Translations under genes and position numbers: made by a program
The notes under the pieces: model-generated
What the model was told of the DNA's origin: nothing
The model's database searches: none
Seen by the model: the letters and a program-made list of their open reading frames with translations, nothing else
Source of the DNA: Flammeovirgaceae bacterium
GTDB lineage: Bacteria; Bacteroidota; Bacteroidia; Cytophagales; Cyclobacteriaceae
DNA: 64,000 nucleotides
NCBI GenBank assembly: GCA_027487845.1
Contig: JAIYCV010000008.1
Location: forward strand, 62,001-126,000
Reading direction: 5' to 3'
In this document: piece by piece, positions 7,498 through 16,604 of the stretch
Layout of the letters: the number at the start of each line of letters is the position of its first letter
How positions within the stretch are numbered: position 1 is the first letter of the stretch

Positions 7498-10158
7498 TTA
7501 TTCGATTCTCAATGAATTTACTGGATTAGCGTGCGCTGCCCGTATAGATTGATAGCTGATGGTCAACGAAACAATCATGAACACTACCAATAAGCTAATT
7601 GCGTATGTTAAAAAATCGATAGAGGTTCGATAGACAAAATTATCCAACCACTGGTTGATGAAATAGTAAGAAAGAGGCACGGCAATCGCAAAGCCTATTG
7701 CAATCAGTAGCGCAAAATCTTTGTAAACCAGTTTAAGAATACTTGGAACAGTTGCGCCAAATACTTTCCGCACTCCGATCTCTTTCACTTTTCGCTGCAC
7801 CGTAAATAGCACCAGCCCATATACACCTAAGCAGGCAATCAAAATCGCAATCCCAGAGAAAGTTTGTATGATGGTACCGAAGTTTTTGAAATCGGCATAC
7901 TGTTGGTTTAGCTGCTCATCTAAAAATGAATATTCAAATGCCTTTTCAGGAAATATTTTGTTCCACTCTGTTTCCAACTGCGTGATGGTTTTTTCCACGC
8001 TGGCATTTTCAAATTTTATAGAGAGTGTATTGAATTGATTTTGATCGATTGAAAGTAGCAAGGGCGAGATGGCCGTTGTAAGCGACATGAAATTAAAATC
8101 TTTGATCACACCTACTACTTTTCCTTTCTTCCCTTCTCGATTGATTTCTTTGCCCAGTGCTTTCTGAGGTGTCTCCCACTTAAACTCTTTAACGGCTGTT
8201 TCATTCACGATGAAAGCTTCCTTGGGGTCTGTACCATAGTCTTTACTGAAACTACGGCCTGCCACTAGTTGGATATCGAATACGTCTATGAAATTGTAAT
8301 CAACTGCTAAATTCCCTGAAAAGATATTGTCCTCTTTTGTAAATCCTTCTGGAATAGTGCCTCTGAATACAACTCCCGCACTTGGTGAACCTGAAGATAA
8401 AGTCGTTTGCCGCACGCCACTTTGTTGTTCAATCAAATCTCTAAAAGTTTGCAGTCTTACTTTAAAGGTAGAGTCGCCTTGCTGAAAATACCCATTAAGG
8501 TTTTGGCTTTGCAAAGGAATGTTAATGATGTGCTCCTTCTGGTAACCTAGAGGCCTGTCTTCTAAAAAGTTTAGTTGTTTAACAATCAGCAATGCGCCAG
8601 ATAATAGCATACACGCAATGGCCAATTGAAACACGACCAATGTTTTTCTGAAAATTTGTCTTCGTCCGCCTTTCTGGTTTCCACCTTTTAACGCATTTAC
8701 CGATTCAAATTTGGTAACGAATAAGGCTGGATAGCCACCTGCCAAGAAAGTGAGAACCAGTAGCATCGCGATGGACAGCGAGATAAGTTTCATATCCAAT
8801 ACACTGTTGAATAATAGATTTTTTCCAGTGAGAACATTTAACTGCGGCAGGGCGAAGTAGCAAACCAAATAAGACATTAACAAAGCAGCCAAACAAAAGA
8901 GGAAACTCTCAGCTAAAAATTGAGCAATCAGTTGACTCTTGGCGGAACCCAATATTTTTCGCAGCCCAATTTCTTTCATCCGGTTAAACGATTGAGCAGT
9001 ACTTAAATTGATGTAGTTAATGGCGGCAATCAATAATGTCAGAATGCCAACTCCAATAAAAATGTAGATGTTCGTCATAGAGTTAGTGGGTGTTGGTTCT
9101 CCTTGATGATCGCTCTTTAAGTGAAGATCAACCACCGGTGTTAAAGCAAAAACTTGTCCCACCAGCACATTTGGATTTGCATTCTTTTTTAGGAAATCAC
9201 CCATGGTAGAATTGATGTGCTCCGGTGTGTTTCCTTCCTTTAATAAGACATACGTATAGGAATGGCTGATGACAAAGTTCATCGCCAAGTTCGCTCGAAG
9301 CACTTGCTCTGTTTTTTCATCTTCCAAGTCAAACATGTCATCGTAGGGAACAAGCATGTTAAAGCGGATGTGCGAGTTTTCAGGAAAATCTTTTACCACA
9401 CCAATTACTTTAAAAGACTGTCGGCCGGAAAATATCAACGACTCACCAATGGGGTTTTTATCACCGAAATATTTGGTCGCCATTTTTTCGTTGATCAGCA
9501 CAGTGAATTTATCGTGCAATGCCTGCTTCGGATTGCCTTTCAAAAAGTCAAATGAGAACATTTTGGTGATCGTAGAATCGGCAAAAAACACATTGGTTTC
9601 TTCAAACGCTTCGGTGCTGTTCGGCATACTGATGCTTACATTGCGTCCATACAGGCGAGCTACTTCTTCTACTTCGGGATAGTAGTCTTTTAATACAGGT
9701 GCAATGGGTGGTGGTGTTGCTGCTATTTTCATTCCGTTGGATACAGTGTAGCCAAATCGATAAAGTCGAGCAGCATTTTTATGGAATTGATCATAACTTG
9801 TTTCGTTTCGGACATATGCGATGATGAGTAAGGCCAGAGCGAGCCCACAAGTCAACCCAACGTAATTGATGAATGAATAGGCTTTGTATTTGACAATATT
9901 TCGGATGGCGGTTTTAAAGAAATTTTCTAGCATGGCGACAAAATTGTTTGACTCATATTTATTTTTAGTTCGCTTGATATTTTTCCATTTAAAGAAACGA
10001 ATCACATTCCAGATGAAAAGCAAATCAGCTTTTCGTTTTGATTTTTTTATGGTTCTATCGAATAATTCGTATGTATCTCCTTGAATTTCTTCTAGCAACA
10101 CGGGGTTGCAATACCACTCTAGAAATTTATCGGCCCATTTGGGAGGAGCTTGTTTCAT
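7498..10158 (-). CDS. ABC transporter permease with permease-prefix domain (MacB/FtsX type)
   Basis: An 886-residue inner-membrane protein. Residues 1-60 form the cytoplasmic permease-prefix domain common in Bacteroidota (PPKWADKFLEWYC). Then come a first membrane helix near 95-115, a MacB-type periplasmic domain, and FtsX helices around 370-470 (FNRMKEIGLRKILGS marks the cytoplasmic coupling segment). A second MacB-like periplasmic domain spans about 500-730, and a second FtsX block about 770-880 carries the parallel motif RKVKEIGVRKVFGA. The layout is that of a fused pair of MacB half-permeases. No ATPase is encoded next to it. PadR and two small membrane proteins lie upstream on the same strand, so PadR is the likely regulator. 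Substrate unknown. Confidence 0.93.
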   Translation of the reverse strand: MKQAPPKWADKFLEWYCNPVLLEEIQGDTYELFDRTIKKSKRKADLLFIWNVIRFFKWKNIKRTKNKYESNNFVAMLENFFKTAIRNIVKYKAYSFINYVGLTCGLALALLIIAYVRNETSYDQFHKNAARLYRFGYTVSNGMKIAATPPPIAPVLKDYYPEVEEVARLYGRNVSISMPNSTEAFEETNVFFADSTITKMFSFDFLKGNPKQALHDKFTVLINEKMATKYFGDKNPIGESLIFSGRQSFKVIGVVKDFPENSHIRFNMLVPYDDMFDLEDEKTEQVLRANLAMNFVISHSYTYVLLKEGNTPEHINSTMGDFLKKNANPNVLVGQVFALTPVVDLHLKSDHQGEPTPTNSMTNIYIFIGVGILTLLIAAINYINLSTAQSFNRMKEIGLRKILGSAKSQLIAQFLAESFLFCLAALLMSYLVCYFALPQLNVLTGKNLLFNSVLDMKLISLSIAMLLVLTFLAGGYPALFVTKFESVNALKGGNQKGGRRQIFRKTLVVFQLAIACMLLSGALLIVKQLNFLEDRPLGYQKEHIINIPLQSQNLNGYFQQGDSTFKVRLQTFRDLIEQQSGVRQTTLSSGSPSAGVVFRGTIPEGFTKEDNIFSGNLAVDYNFIDVFDIQLVAGRSFSKDYGTDPKEAFIVNETAVKEFKWETPQKALGKEINREGKKGKVVGVIKDFNFMSLTTAISPLLLSIDQNQFNTLSIKFENASVEKTITQLETEWNKIFPEKAFEYSFLDEQLNQQYADFKNFGTIIQTFSGIAILIACLGVYGLVLFTVQRKVKEIGVRKVFGATVPSILKLVYKDFALLIAIGFAIAVPLSYYFINQWLDNFVYRTSIDFLTYAISLLVVFMIVSLTISYQSIRAAHANPVNSLRIE

Positions 10159-10254
10159 AACTGATGAGACCGATTCATTTCGTAATTCCTTTAACTTTTA
10201 GCATAGCACCAGATAATGCTGCTGTAGGCCACCACTTAGTATTGAAACTTCAAT

Positions 10255-10473
10255 TTATTGTTTTGAGATTTTATCAGTTTGTTTAATAACCATGCTAACT
10301 ACTCCCATTGAAATAATAATTATGGCGACTCCAGTTGCAGCCATTATTCCTCCTTCACGGGTTCCATGTGGTATTTCAACTATCTTCCTAGATAGAGATA
10401 AAATGATTAACACACTTGTCGTCATTGCAAACACGGATGCAAGTTTCGGTGACCCCTTTTGTTGATTTTTCAT
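10255..10473 (-). CDS. Small two-helix membrane protein, unknown function
   Basis: A 72-residue protein with two predicted membrane spans (about residues 10-28 and 43-62), a short basic N-terminus (MKNQQKGSPK) and a Lys-rich C-terminus. I do not recognise a family. It lies between the PadR gene and the FtsX permease, 96 bp before the permease start and on the same strand, so it may be an accessory subunit or share the PadR-controlled transcript. The helices and position are seen; the link to transport is inferred. Confidence 0.65.
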   Translation of the reverse strand: MKNQQKGSPKLASVFAMTTSVLIILSLSRKIVEIPHGTREGGIMAATGVAIIIISMGVVSMVIKQTDKISKQ

Positions 10474-10520
10474 TCTTTTTTATAGTGGTTATGCACTGTT
10501 AGAAATTTTGGTTACAGATT

Positions 10521-10652
10521 TTAATGCGATACTCTGTACAACCATTGCCCAAATTCATAACCGTTTCGCCAGAGCACAATAACCATTGCAAAACTCACTA
10601 CTGGAAAGAGAATTTTGAAGTAGTTTGATTTAAGAAATTCTTCTTTTGTCAT
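10521..10652 (-). CDS. Small single-span membrane protein (43 aa), unknown function
   Basis: An ATG at 10652 opens a 43-codon frame ending in TAA at 10521-10523. The product starts MTKEEFLKSNYFKILF and has one hydrophobic helix (about residues 13-28) followed by a Trp/Tyr-rich tail (LWRNGYEFGQWLYRVSH). This is a plausible one-pass membrane peptide, not random sequence. It lies 52 bp after the PadR gene and 47 bp before the 72-residue membrane protein, all on the same strand. No homology is claimed; support is the helix, the aromatic interface residues and the operon position. Confidence 0.55.
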   Translation of the reverse strand: MTKEEFLKSNYFKILFPVVSFAMVIVLWRNGYEFGQWLYRVSH

Positions 10653-10704
10653 ATCATTATCATTTTAAGTTACTCGATTATATTTATAGATACCGTAGGG
10701 GCGG

Positions 10705-11040
10705 CTAGTAATTAAACCGCAACGCCATTTTTGGTATCTGACTGTACAATTGATTGCGCAATTCATTCGCATCTTCCAGAGCCCTTTTACCTGCCGCTGT
10801 TAGCAAAAAAATCCGTTTGCGTCTGCCACCCCGCTCTTCGGTAGGGTCGCCCATTTTAGATTTTAAATACCCTTTGTCTTCCAAGCGTGTAAGCACAGAG
10901 TGAACCGCGCTGATATTAAGGTTGCGCCCTGCTTGTTTTTCGATTTCATCCATCACAGCCACGCCATACGCTTCGGGGTAGAGAATGCCCACATGCAAAA
11001 GCACCAATTCTTCTAATTCGCCAAGGTAATTTCCTTTCAT
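10705..11040 (-). CDS. PadR family transcriptional regulator
   Basis: A 111-residue winged-helix repressor of the short PadR type (PadR-s2). It shows LGELEELVLLHVGIL at the N-terminus, the recognition-helix region (ISAVHSVLTRLEDKGYL, about 43-59), the basic wing around GGRRKRIFLLTAAGKRAL (about 71-88), and a short C-terminal dimerisation helix. In Cytophagales this type often precedes permease-prefix FtsX genes, as here, and is expected to control its own operon in response to an unknown ligand. The 201-bp upstream gap shows no clear inverted ATGT/ACAT operator. Confidence 0.92.
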   Translation of the reverse strand: MKGNYLGELEELVLLHVGILYPEAYGVAVMDEIEKQAGRNLNISAVHSVLTRLEDKGYLKSKMGDPTEERGGRRKRIFLLTAAGKRALEDANELRNQLYSQIPKMALRFNY

Positions 11041-11241
11041 AGTTTACATAATTAGTTCTGCAAACGTGAAAGTAATAAATATGTTTCAGTTTTGTAGATG
11101 ATAGCTCAGAAAATGGAAGGAAATTGATTTTTGGTGTTCATCAATTAATCTTTCAAATTCAGGATTGGAGACTAAAGTAATTGATGTTTGATCCGACACA
11201 AATTTGGTAAATGTTGTTAAATTACCACACTAATGTAAACA

Positions 11242-11931
11242 ATGCGACCAGTAAGAATTCAAGAATCTACGTTTGTTTTTTTGAAAAACCTATCTAAGAA
11301 TAATACTCGCGATTGGTTCAACAAACACAAAGATGAATACCTGCAGGCGCAACTAAATGTTGAACGCCTTGTGGATTCGCTTATTGGCAAAATGAATATT
11401 CACGATCAAATCGAAACTACTTCGGGTAAGAAGAGTCTGTATCGAATTTATAATGATGTTCGGTTTTCAAAAGATAAATCACCTTATAATCCTCGCTTTG
11501 CAGGAAGTTTGCGGAGAGTAAAGCCTGCACTTCGCGGTGGTTATTATTATTGGATTAAGCCCGGTAGTTCGCGTATCGGCTGCGGCTTTACCTATCCTAA
11601 CGCTGACGATTTGATGCGAATACGATTGGACATCGAGCGAAACTATGAGGACTGGAACAAACTGTTGAAATCAAAATCCATTCAATCCAACTTCGGGGCC
11701 ATGTTTGGTGAGCAAGTAAAAACAACACCAAAAGGGTTTTCAAAAGAACATCCTGCCATTGATTTACTGCGTTATAGACAATTTTGGTTTGAACATCACT
11801 TTACGGATGTTCAAGTTTTAGCTCCCGACTTTTTATCTCAAGTAGATAAGAAATTCAAAGCTATTCGCCCATTTTTCAATTACATGAGCGAAGTGCTTAC
11901 TACTAATTTGGATGGCGAATCAATTGTGTAA
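11242..11931 (+). CDS. DUF2461 domain-containing protein
   Basis: A 229-residue protein that is one complete DUF2461 domain (TIGR02453 family). Signatures are FLKNLSKNNTRDWFNKHKDE (about residues 13-32), RIYNDVRFSKDKSPYNPRF (about 69-87) and GGYYYWIKPGSSRIGCGF (about 98-115). The biochemical activity of the family is not established. No signal peptide or membrane segment is present, so it is cytoplasmic. It ends 11 bp before the ankyrin gene on the same strand, so the two are probably co-transcribed. Confidence 0.92.
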   Translation: MRPVRIQESTFVFLKNLSKNNTRDWFNKHKDEYLQAQLNVERLVDSLIGKMNIHDQIETTSGKKSLYRIYNDVRFSKDKSPYNPRFAGSLRRVKPALRGGYYYWIKPGSSRIGCGFTYPNADDLMRIRLDIERNYEDWNKLLKSKSIQSNFGAMFGEQVKTTPKGFSKEHPAIDLLRYRQFWFEHHFTDVQVLAPDFLSQVDKKFKAIRPFFNYMSEVLTTNLDGESIV

Positions 11932-11942
11932 TGTATTAAACT

Positions 11943-12692
11943 ATGGAAGATAAAATTTGGAACGAACTTTACCTGGCTTTTGAAACTCATTCGGTTAAGG
12001 GAATCAAGAAATGTTTTGCGCAAGGTATAAGTCCAAATGAACACAGAGATAACAATCACATCTTTTACGAATTTTTAAGTTACTACATGCGTTCACCGCA
12101 GTTTAAAGAATGTGTGAAGGCATTTGTTGACGGTGGGCTAGATTTTGAAGATAAGCTCTTACTTTCTGTTTTATTAAAAGATGCCGAAACGCTGAAAATA
12201 CTTTTGGAGAATGATCTGTCATTGATCAATAAAAGATATTCTTTTAGGTCGTCATTTATACCAATGGAACAAGTTTCACTTCTGCATATTTGTGCCGAGT
12301 TCAATCATGTTGATTGTGCAAAGGTGTTAATTGGCAAAGGTGCGGATATAAATGCAACAGCTGGCGTGGACGAATATGGCTTTGGTGGACAAACGCCCGT
12401 ATTTCATTGTGTTAATCAGAATATGAATCAATCTAAAGACATGTTAGATTTTCTTTTAGCTCATGATGTAGACTTAACGTTTACCGTCAAAGGACTGATT
12501 TGGGGTAAAAGTTATGAATGGGAAACTTTGCTTCCTGCGGTTAATCCAATAAGCTTTGCCATGATGGGATTGCTACCGCAAATGCACAGAAATGAAACTA
12601 CTACTGCGCATATTGTTAGCAAATTACTAAAAGCGGCTTACGGAATTGATTATGTTCCTGCCAATGTTCCGAATAAATATTTGCAGATGTGA
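11943..12692 (+). CDS. Ankyrin repeat domain-containing protein
   Basis: A 249-residue cytoplasmic protein with degenerate ankyrin repeats. The clearest runs from VSLLHICAEFNHVDCAKVLI to GKGADINATAG (about residues 111-141). It is followed by GQTPVFHCVNQNMNQSKDML and FLLAHDVDLTF, and preceded by weaker units around 15-70. Ankyrin stacks bind protein partners; no catalytic domain is visible. It starts 11 bp after the DUF2461 gene. The partner is unknown. Confidence 0.85.
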   Translation: MEDKIWNELYLAFETHSVKGIKKCFAQGISPNEHRDNNHIFYEFLSYYMRSPQFKECVKAFVDGGLDFEDKLLLSVLLKDAETLKILLENDLSLINKRYSFRSSFIPMEQVSLLHICAEFNHVDCAKVLIGKGADINATAGVDEYGFGGQTPVFHCVNQNMNQSKDMLDFLLAHDVDLTFTVKGLIWGKSYEWETLLPAVNPISFAMMGLLPQMHRNETTTAHIVSKLLKAAYGIDYVPANVPNKYLQM

Positions 12693-12722
12693 TCGGCTGT
12701 TTGAAATCAAAACTAGAATACT

Positions 12723-13169
12723 TCAGTTACGAGTGGGCTCAGTTGAAAGAATGACAGTTTTCCGATAAGTGAAATTGTTTACTGTCAAGTCAAACCGATT
12801 ACTTCCTTTTAATTTTGATAATGACACTGGTATTGCTCCTACTTCAGGCGCGTAAAACTCCAATTCATTATCAATTATTTTCCACGTGCTATTCTTTAGT
12901 TTATTCGGATAGTCAGCTTGCCAACCATCTTCTATTGTTACGAGGAAGCCATTTTGAATCTCTATTGTTGGCACAGAATAAGAAAAGCCGTTGAGAATAG
13001 GTGGAGTGGACGCAATATTAGTCCAAATACCCACTAAGTCTATGGCGTTGATAAGTACCGTTTCATCTATTCCTTGAACTTCGACCCTTACTAAATTGTT
13101 TTCATTTGGAACCTGTGAAAATCCATCTAGACAAGAGATAGTGAAAATGATGGCTATTAGCTTGTTCAT
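12723..13169 (-). CDS. Secreted hypothetical protein
   Basis: Starting at the ATG at 13169, the product has 148 residues with a good signal peptide (MNKLIAIIFTISCLDGFSQ, cleavage after the FSQ region). A frame extension up to 13208 would place a charged tail before it and is less likely. The mature part is beta-rich with a central DLVGIWTNIASTPP segment, as in lipocalin-like or copper-resistance-type small secreted proteins, but I cannot assign a family. It lies 50 bp downstream of the S41 peptidase on the same strand and may share its transcript. Confidence 0.7.
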   Translation of the reverse strand: MNKLIAIIFTISCLDGFSQVPNENNLVRVEVQGIDETVLINAIDLVGIWTNIASTPPILNGFSYSVPTIEIQNGFLVTIEDGWQADYPNKLKNSTWKIIDNELEFYAPEVGAIPVSLSKLKGSNRFDLTVNNFTYRKTVILSTEPTRN

Positions 13170-13219
13170 ATCAATTTTTTTGATTTTGGTGAGTACTTGT
13201 ACTTTCAACGGAGTTTAAA

Positions 13220-14188
13220 TTACTTTTGCAACCAATCAATGGCAGCTTTTACTGCACCACTCTGACCACCAAAGCCTGTTTCATCGGGCGGTATTGTGTT
13301 GCCAAATTTGTTTTTGTTTCTGTCGGCCATTACTGAAGTTGTCAGTACTAGGAGTGCTCCATTTGATAGAGTAAACACCGCATTTGCTGTAGATTTTCCA
13401 CAGGTAGGCCCCATACCAAAAAGCCTTGTGTTTGCGCGGCCAATAAAAGCTATTGTTATTGCCTCACCTGAGCTTACAGTGCCACCATCAATCAACACAG
13501 CCACTTTTGGGTTAGGCTTTATCACCGTATAAAAGTTTGTTACTGACGACAATACTGTGCCGTCAAGAATTGCAGCCCCATTTTGATATGAATAGGTGTT
13601 TACTGTATTATCTGGATAAATAAAATGTCCAGCCAAGCCCTCTCCTAGAATAGGTCCAACGCCCGACAACATAGGCCACATATTGCCGCCCGTGTTGCCC
13701 CTTAAATCGACTACCCATCCGATGAGCGCTGGACTATCTTGGTTCTTAATCATAGTTTGTAACGAAAGAGCAAAGGCGTCTGTCTCCACTGTAGAGGAAA
13801 ACCCTGAAAAACCTGGAATCCTCAAGTAACCCACATTGGCTGGTACTTCTGCATTGGGTGGGGAACTAACGTTACAACCAGTGGCTTGATTATACAAGTA
13901 TGTGCCATCAACCGCTTTATAGAAACTATGGTTATCATTTAGAGACCCCAGTGCGAAAGTGATGGACGCATAGGTTTCCTTGATTGTTTTAGCTGTGCCA
14001 GCAAGTTGGATAGCCTTTGTTCGCACTGCCGGCCAGTCAATCGTGTTTCTATTGATAGCATTCTTTTCCATAACATCCATTATTTCATTTACGTAGCTTT
14101 CAGCAACGGGCGAAATTGTATCGACATTTTCAGAACAACTAATGGCAACCAATGCAATGGCCATCTGGAGTAAGAATTTTGTTTTCAT
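13220..14188 (-). CDS. S41 family serine peptidase, lipoprotein
   Basis: A 322-residue peptidase of the C-terminal processing protease family. The signal peptide ends in AISC (Cys18), so it should be lipid-anchored. The S41 core shows VVDLRGNTGGNMWP (about 159-172) and GGTVSSGEAI (236-244), where Ser240 is the likely nucleophile. Lys265 in CGKST lies exactly 25 residues later, the same spacing as the Ser/Lys dyad of plant CtpA. No PDZ domain is evident between residues 80 and 120, so it resembles the short Bacteroidota S41 proteins rather than Prc. It lies 64 bp downstream of the STN-domain gene on the same strand. Confidence 0.9.
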   Translation of the reverse strand: MKTKFLLQMAIALVAISCSENVDTISPVAESYVNEIMDVMEKNAINRNTIDWPAVRTKAIQLAGTAKTIKETYASITFALGSLNDNHSFYKAVDGTYLYNQATGCNVSSPPNAEVPANVGYLRIPGFSGFSSTVETDAFALSLQTMIKNQDSPALIGWVVDLRGNTGGNMWPMLSGVGPILGEGLAGHFIYPDNTVNTYSYQNGAAILDGTVLSSVTNFYTVIKPNPKVAVLIDGGTVSSGEAITIAFIGRANTRLFGMGPTCGKSTANAVFTLSNGALLVLTTSVMADRNKNKFGNTIPPDETGFGGQSGAVKAAIDWLQK

Positions 14189-14252
14189 AGTATCAGTTTA
14201 AGCTAACACGACTTGAAGTCAGGAACATTACAAATCGAGCGAATTTTTTCGG

Positions 14253-16604
14253 TTAATAACTTCCGATCAAGGTTTCACTTACTGCCAAATAGTCTAGTGG
14301 AAGTTTGGGAAATGGTACAATTTTCCCTAATTGTCCAGTGATGGTAATATGACTTTCAAAAGCCGAAGCTAATCCATAACCAGAAATTGAGAACGGTTTA
14401 TCATTTACGTTGAAAGTTGAACTTCTTAATTCCCGGCCCGTTTGAAACTTTACAACAAATGGTATTGGACTAGTAACTGTATTTGTTGACGCTAAATAGT
14501 TTGGGATAACAATTTTAAAATTATCTTCTGAGGTTGTTAGCTGGAACCCTTCTTCATGATACCGCCCACTTAATAGGGCTCTGGACAAATGTAACAGCGA
14601 CTGGTCGTATTCCTCAAGTCTATTTTCTTCAACGCTACTATTCTTAAACAGCGTGTCTAGATTTTCAAAATACCCAAGGCCACGAATTTCTTTATCGTTT
14701 AAGGCTGTTCCTTTAAATATATCTGTTTGTTGAAGAAAGAGTTTGAATCGATATCCATAATTCTTCGACACAATTTCTATTGGCGTTTTTGAAGAATACC
14801 TCGTTTTGTTATTCACGCGATAAATATCCAATGCTTGTTCATTTTCAATTTTTAAATCGTTCCAGCACCCTTGGTTAATCAGGATATTTCTAAATTCATC
14901 GATATATCTTTTACGATCTTCGTTGGGTAAGTTATTTAAAATTGGTTCTTTCTTGGTTCTAAGAAATAGGGTGTCAACTTGCTCATGGTTTGTGCTAATT
15001 TTCTTGAGGGCGACCATACCATCCTTTTGAGCAACTATATTGTATGATCCTGTTGGAATATTCTTGAACATAAATTTTCCGTCAGTACCTGTCTTAACAT
15101 GGTTTGTTGAATAATTGATGAAGACTTCGGCATCGGCTATAGGTAGATGTGTAGATTCCTCCATCAAAACCCCATGAACGGTATCTCTAATTGCATTGTA
15201 AAAACCTTTAATTACTTCCATAGATTTTTCAGGTTCAAAATTAGTTGGCGTTAGGGCTGCTATTCTCAACCTATCCATCCAGCCTTCTCTGGAATAGTTT
15301 GATTTTTTATCAATGGATCCATCGGAGGCAACAATTATTGAAGGACTTCTTATTTGAATTAATGATGAAGCAAAGGGTATTTCTGAAATAAATCGCTTTC
15401 GCTTTGGAAGGATTTGGTTGGTATACTTAATTAAGAACTTTCCCTTTTTTAGTACTTCATAGCTATTGCCTTGTGATTCTTTCAATAGGCTATCGAGGTT
15501 TGTTAGCGGAGTCGAATAATCCGACTGAAAAACAAGGTGGGTTTCAGTTAGAAATACTTCGTTTTTTGCATTTTGCTTATAGATCTCAAAACCTTCTCCC
15601 CATAGGTCTTTGTCCACAATGGATTTAAATAAGTGTGTTTCCGATCCGAGGTAGGAAGTTAGGCGATTTGTTTCCCATCGTACTTTTTCTCGATCGTTTT
15701 CAGGTATTAATGAATCGTACTTGGTGTGGATTAGAAAGGAGTAATCTGTATTTGAAATAGTACAATTCTGTAATTCAATTTGTAGTTGATAGCCTAACGC
15801 TTGGTTCCTTATTTTGAGTGGCGCGATTGATTCTATTTTTAATTGATCTTCACCTTTTTTAAATCTCAAAACTTCTGGATTTAGAAAAGTGCACAAGTCT
15901 GCATAGGGAGTACCACCGAGAAACTCCCTTTTAAATACCTCAAAATTCTCCAACCATAGTTTATCTCTTTTTCGAGTTATGGTGACCTCTTCGAGTTCTT
16001 TAGTAAGAGGATTTAGCTTTATTAGAAACCTAGTGTGTGTGCCTAGTTTGTAGTTTAAATTTTGGATGAGCGTTTCGTAACCGAGGTATGAAATCACGAT
16101 TGTTTTTGCATTCTTTGGAGGATCTTTTATTTTGAAAAAGCCAAGTTGATTTGTGTACGTGCCACAAGATGTGTTGCTAAAATATACGCTCGCTGACGCA
16201 AGCGGTTTTTCTGTCTCACTATCTAACACTACTCCCTCAAGTTCAGTACTAACTGTTAGGTATTTGCTGCTAACTAGGTCTTTTTTTCTAATAACGATGG
16301 TTCCACTGATTGCTTCATATTCAAGATTCAATTTTGAAAGCGTCTCATTAAGTAATCGAGCGAGTGAGATATTGTTTTCAGAGACAACAATTGTTGAGTC
16401 AAGTGGCAACGCTTCTGTCACATATGAGAATTCAATTTTACTTTCTTTATTGATATAGTCTAGTAATGTTTTGAGAGATACTTTTTTAAAAGGAACAGTA
16501 ATCTGTTTCTGTAAATCTTGACCAAATATGAACGATGAGGTAAAAAGCAGTGCTAATACAAAAGAAATGAAATAAGAGCTAATTCTGGGCACATCCTTTT
16601 CCAT
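14253..16604 (-). CDS. STN and carboxypeptidase-regulatory-like domain protein, partner of FecR
   Basis: A 783-residue envelope protein with a signal peptide/anchor helix near residues 9-28. An STN domain (about 33-108, TVPFKKVSLKTLLDYINKES region) is the module that TonB receptors use to signal to FecR. It is followed by two carboxypeptidase-D regulatory-like Ig folds: one at about 123-200 (LEGVVLDSETEKPLASASVY) and one at about 480-545 (VHGVLMEESTHLPIADAEVF). Between them lies a region with FLGGTPYADLCTFLNPEVL, shared with Bacteroidota carboxypeptidase-like proteins. There is no plug or TonB-dependent barrel, unusual for the STN partner of a FecR. Its start overlaps the FecR gene by 26 bp, suggesting coupling. 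Confidence 0.85.
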   Translation of the reverse strand: MEKDVPRISSYFISFVLALLFTSSFIFGQDLQKQITVPFKKVSLKTLLDYINKESKIEFSYVTEALPLDSTIVVSENNISLARLLNETLSKLNLEYEAISGTIVIRKKDLVSSKYLTVSTELEGVVLDSETEKPLASASVYFSNTSCGTYTNQLGFFKIKDPPKNAKTIVISYLGYETLIQNLNYKLGTHTRFLIKLNPLTKELEEVTITRKRDKLWLENFEVFKREFLGGTPYADLCTFLNPEVLRFKKGEDQLKIESIAPLKIRNQALGYQLQIELQNCTISNTDYSFLIHTKYDSLIPENDREKVRWETNRLTSYLGSETHLFKSIVDKDLWGEGFEIYKQNAKNEVFLTETHLVFQSDYSTPLTNLDSLLKESQGNSYEVLKKGKFLIKYTNQILPKRKRFISEIPFASSLIQIRSPSIIVASDGSIDKKSNYSREGWMDRLRIAALTPTNFEPEKSMEVIKGFYNAIRDTVHGVLMEESTHLPIADAEVFINYSTNHVKTGTDGKFMFKNIPTGSYNIVAQKDGMVALKKISTNHEQVDTLFLRTKKEPILNNLPNEDRKRYIDEFRNILINQGCWNDLKIENEQALDIYRVNNKTRYSSKTPIEIVSKNYGYRFKLFLQQTDIFKGTALNDKEIRGLGYFENLDTLFKNSSVEENRLEEYDQSLLHLSRALLSGRYHEEGFQLTTSEDNFKIVIPNYLASTNTVTSPIPFVVKFQTGRELRSSTFNVNDKPFSISGYGLASAFESHITITGQLGKIVPFPKLPLDYLAVSETLIGSY

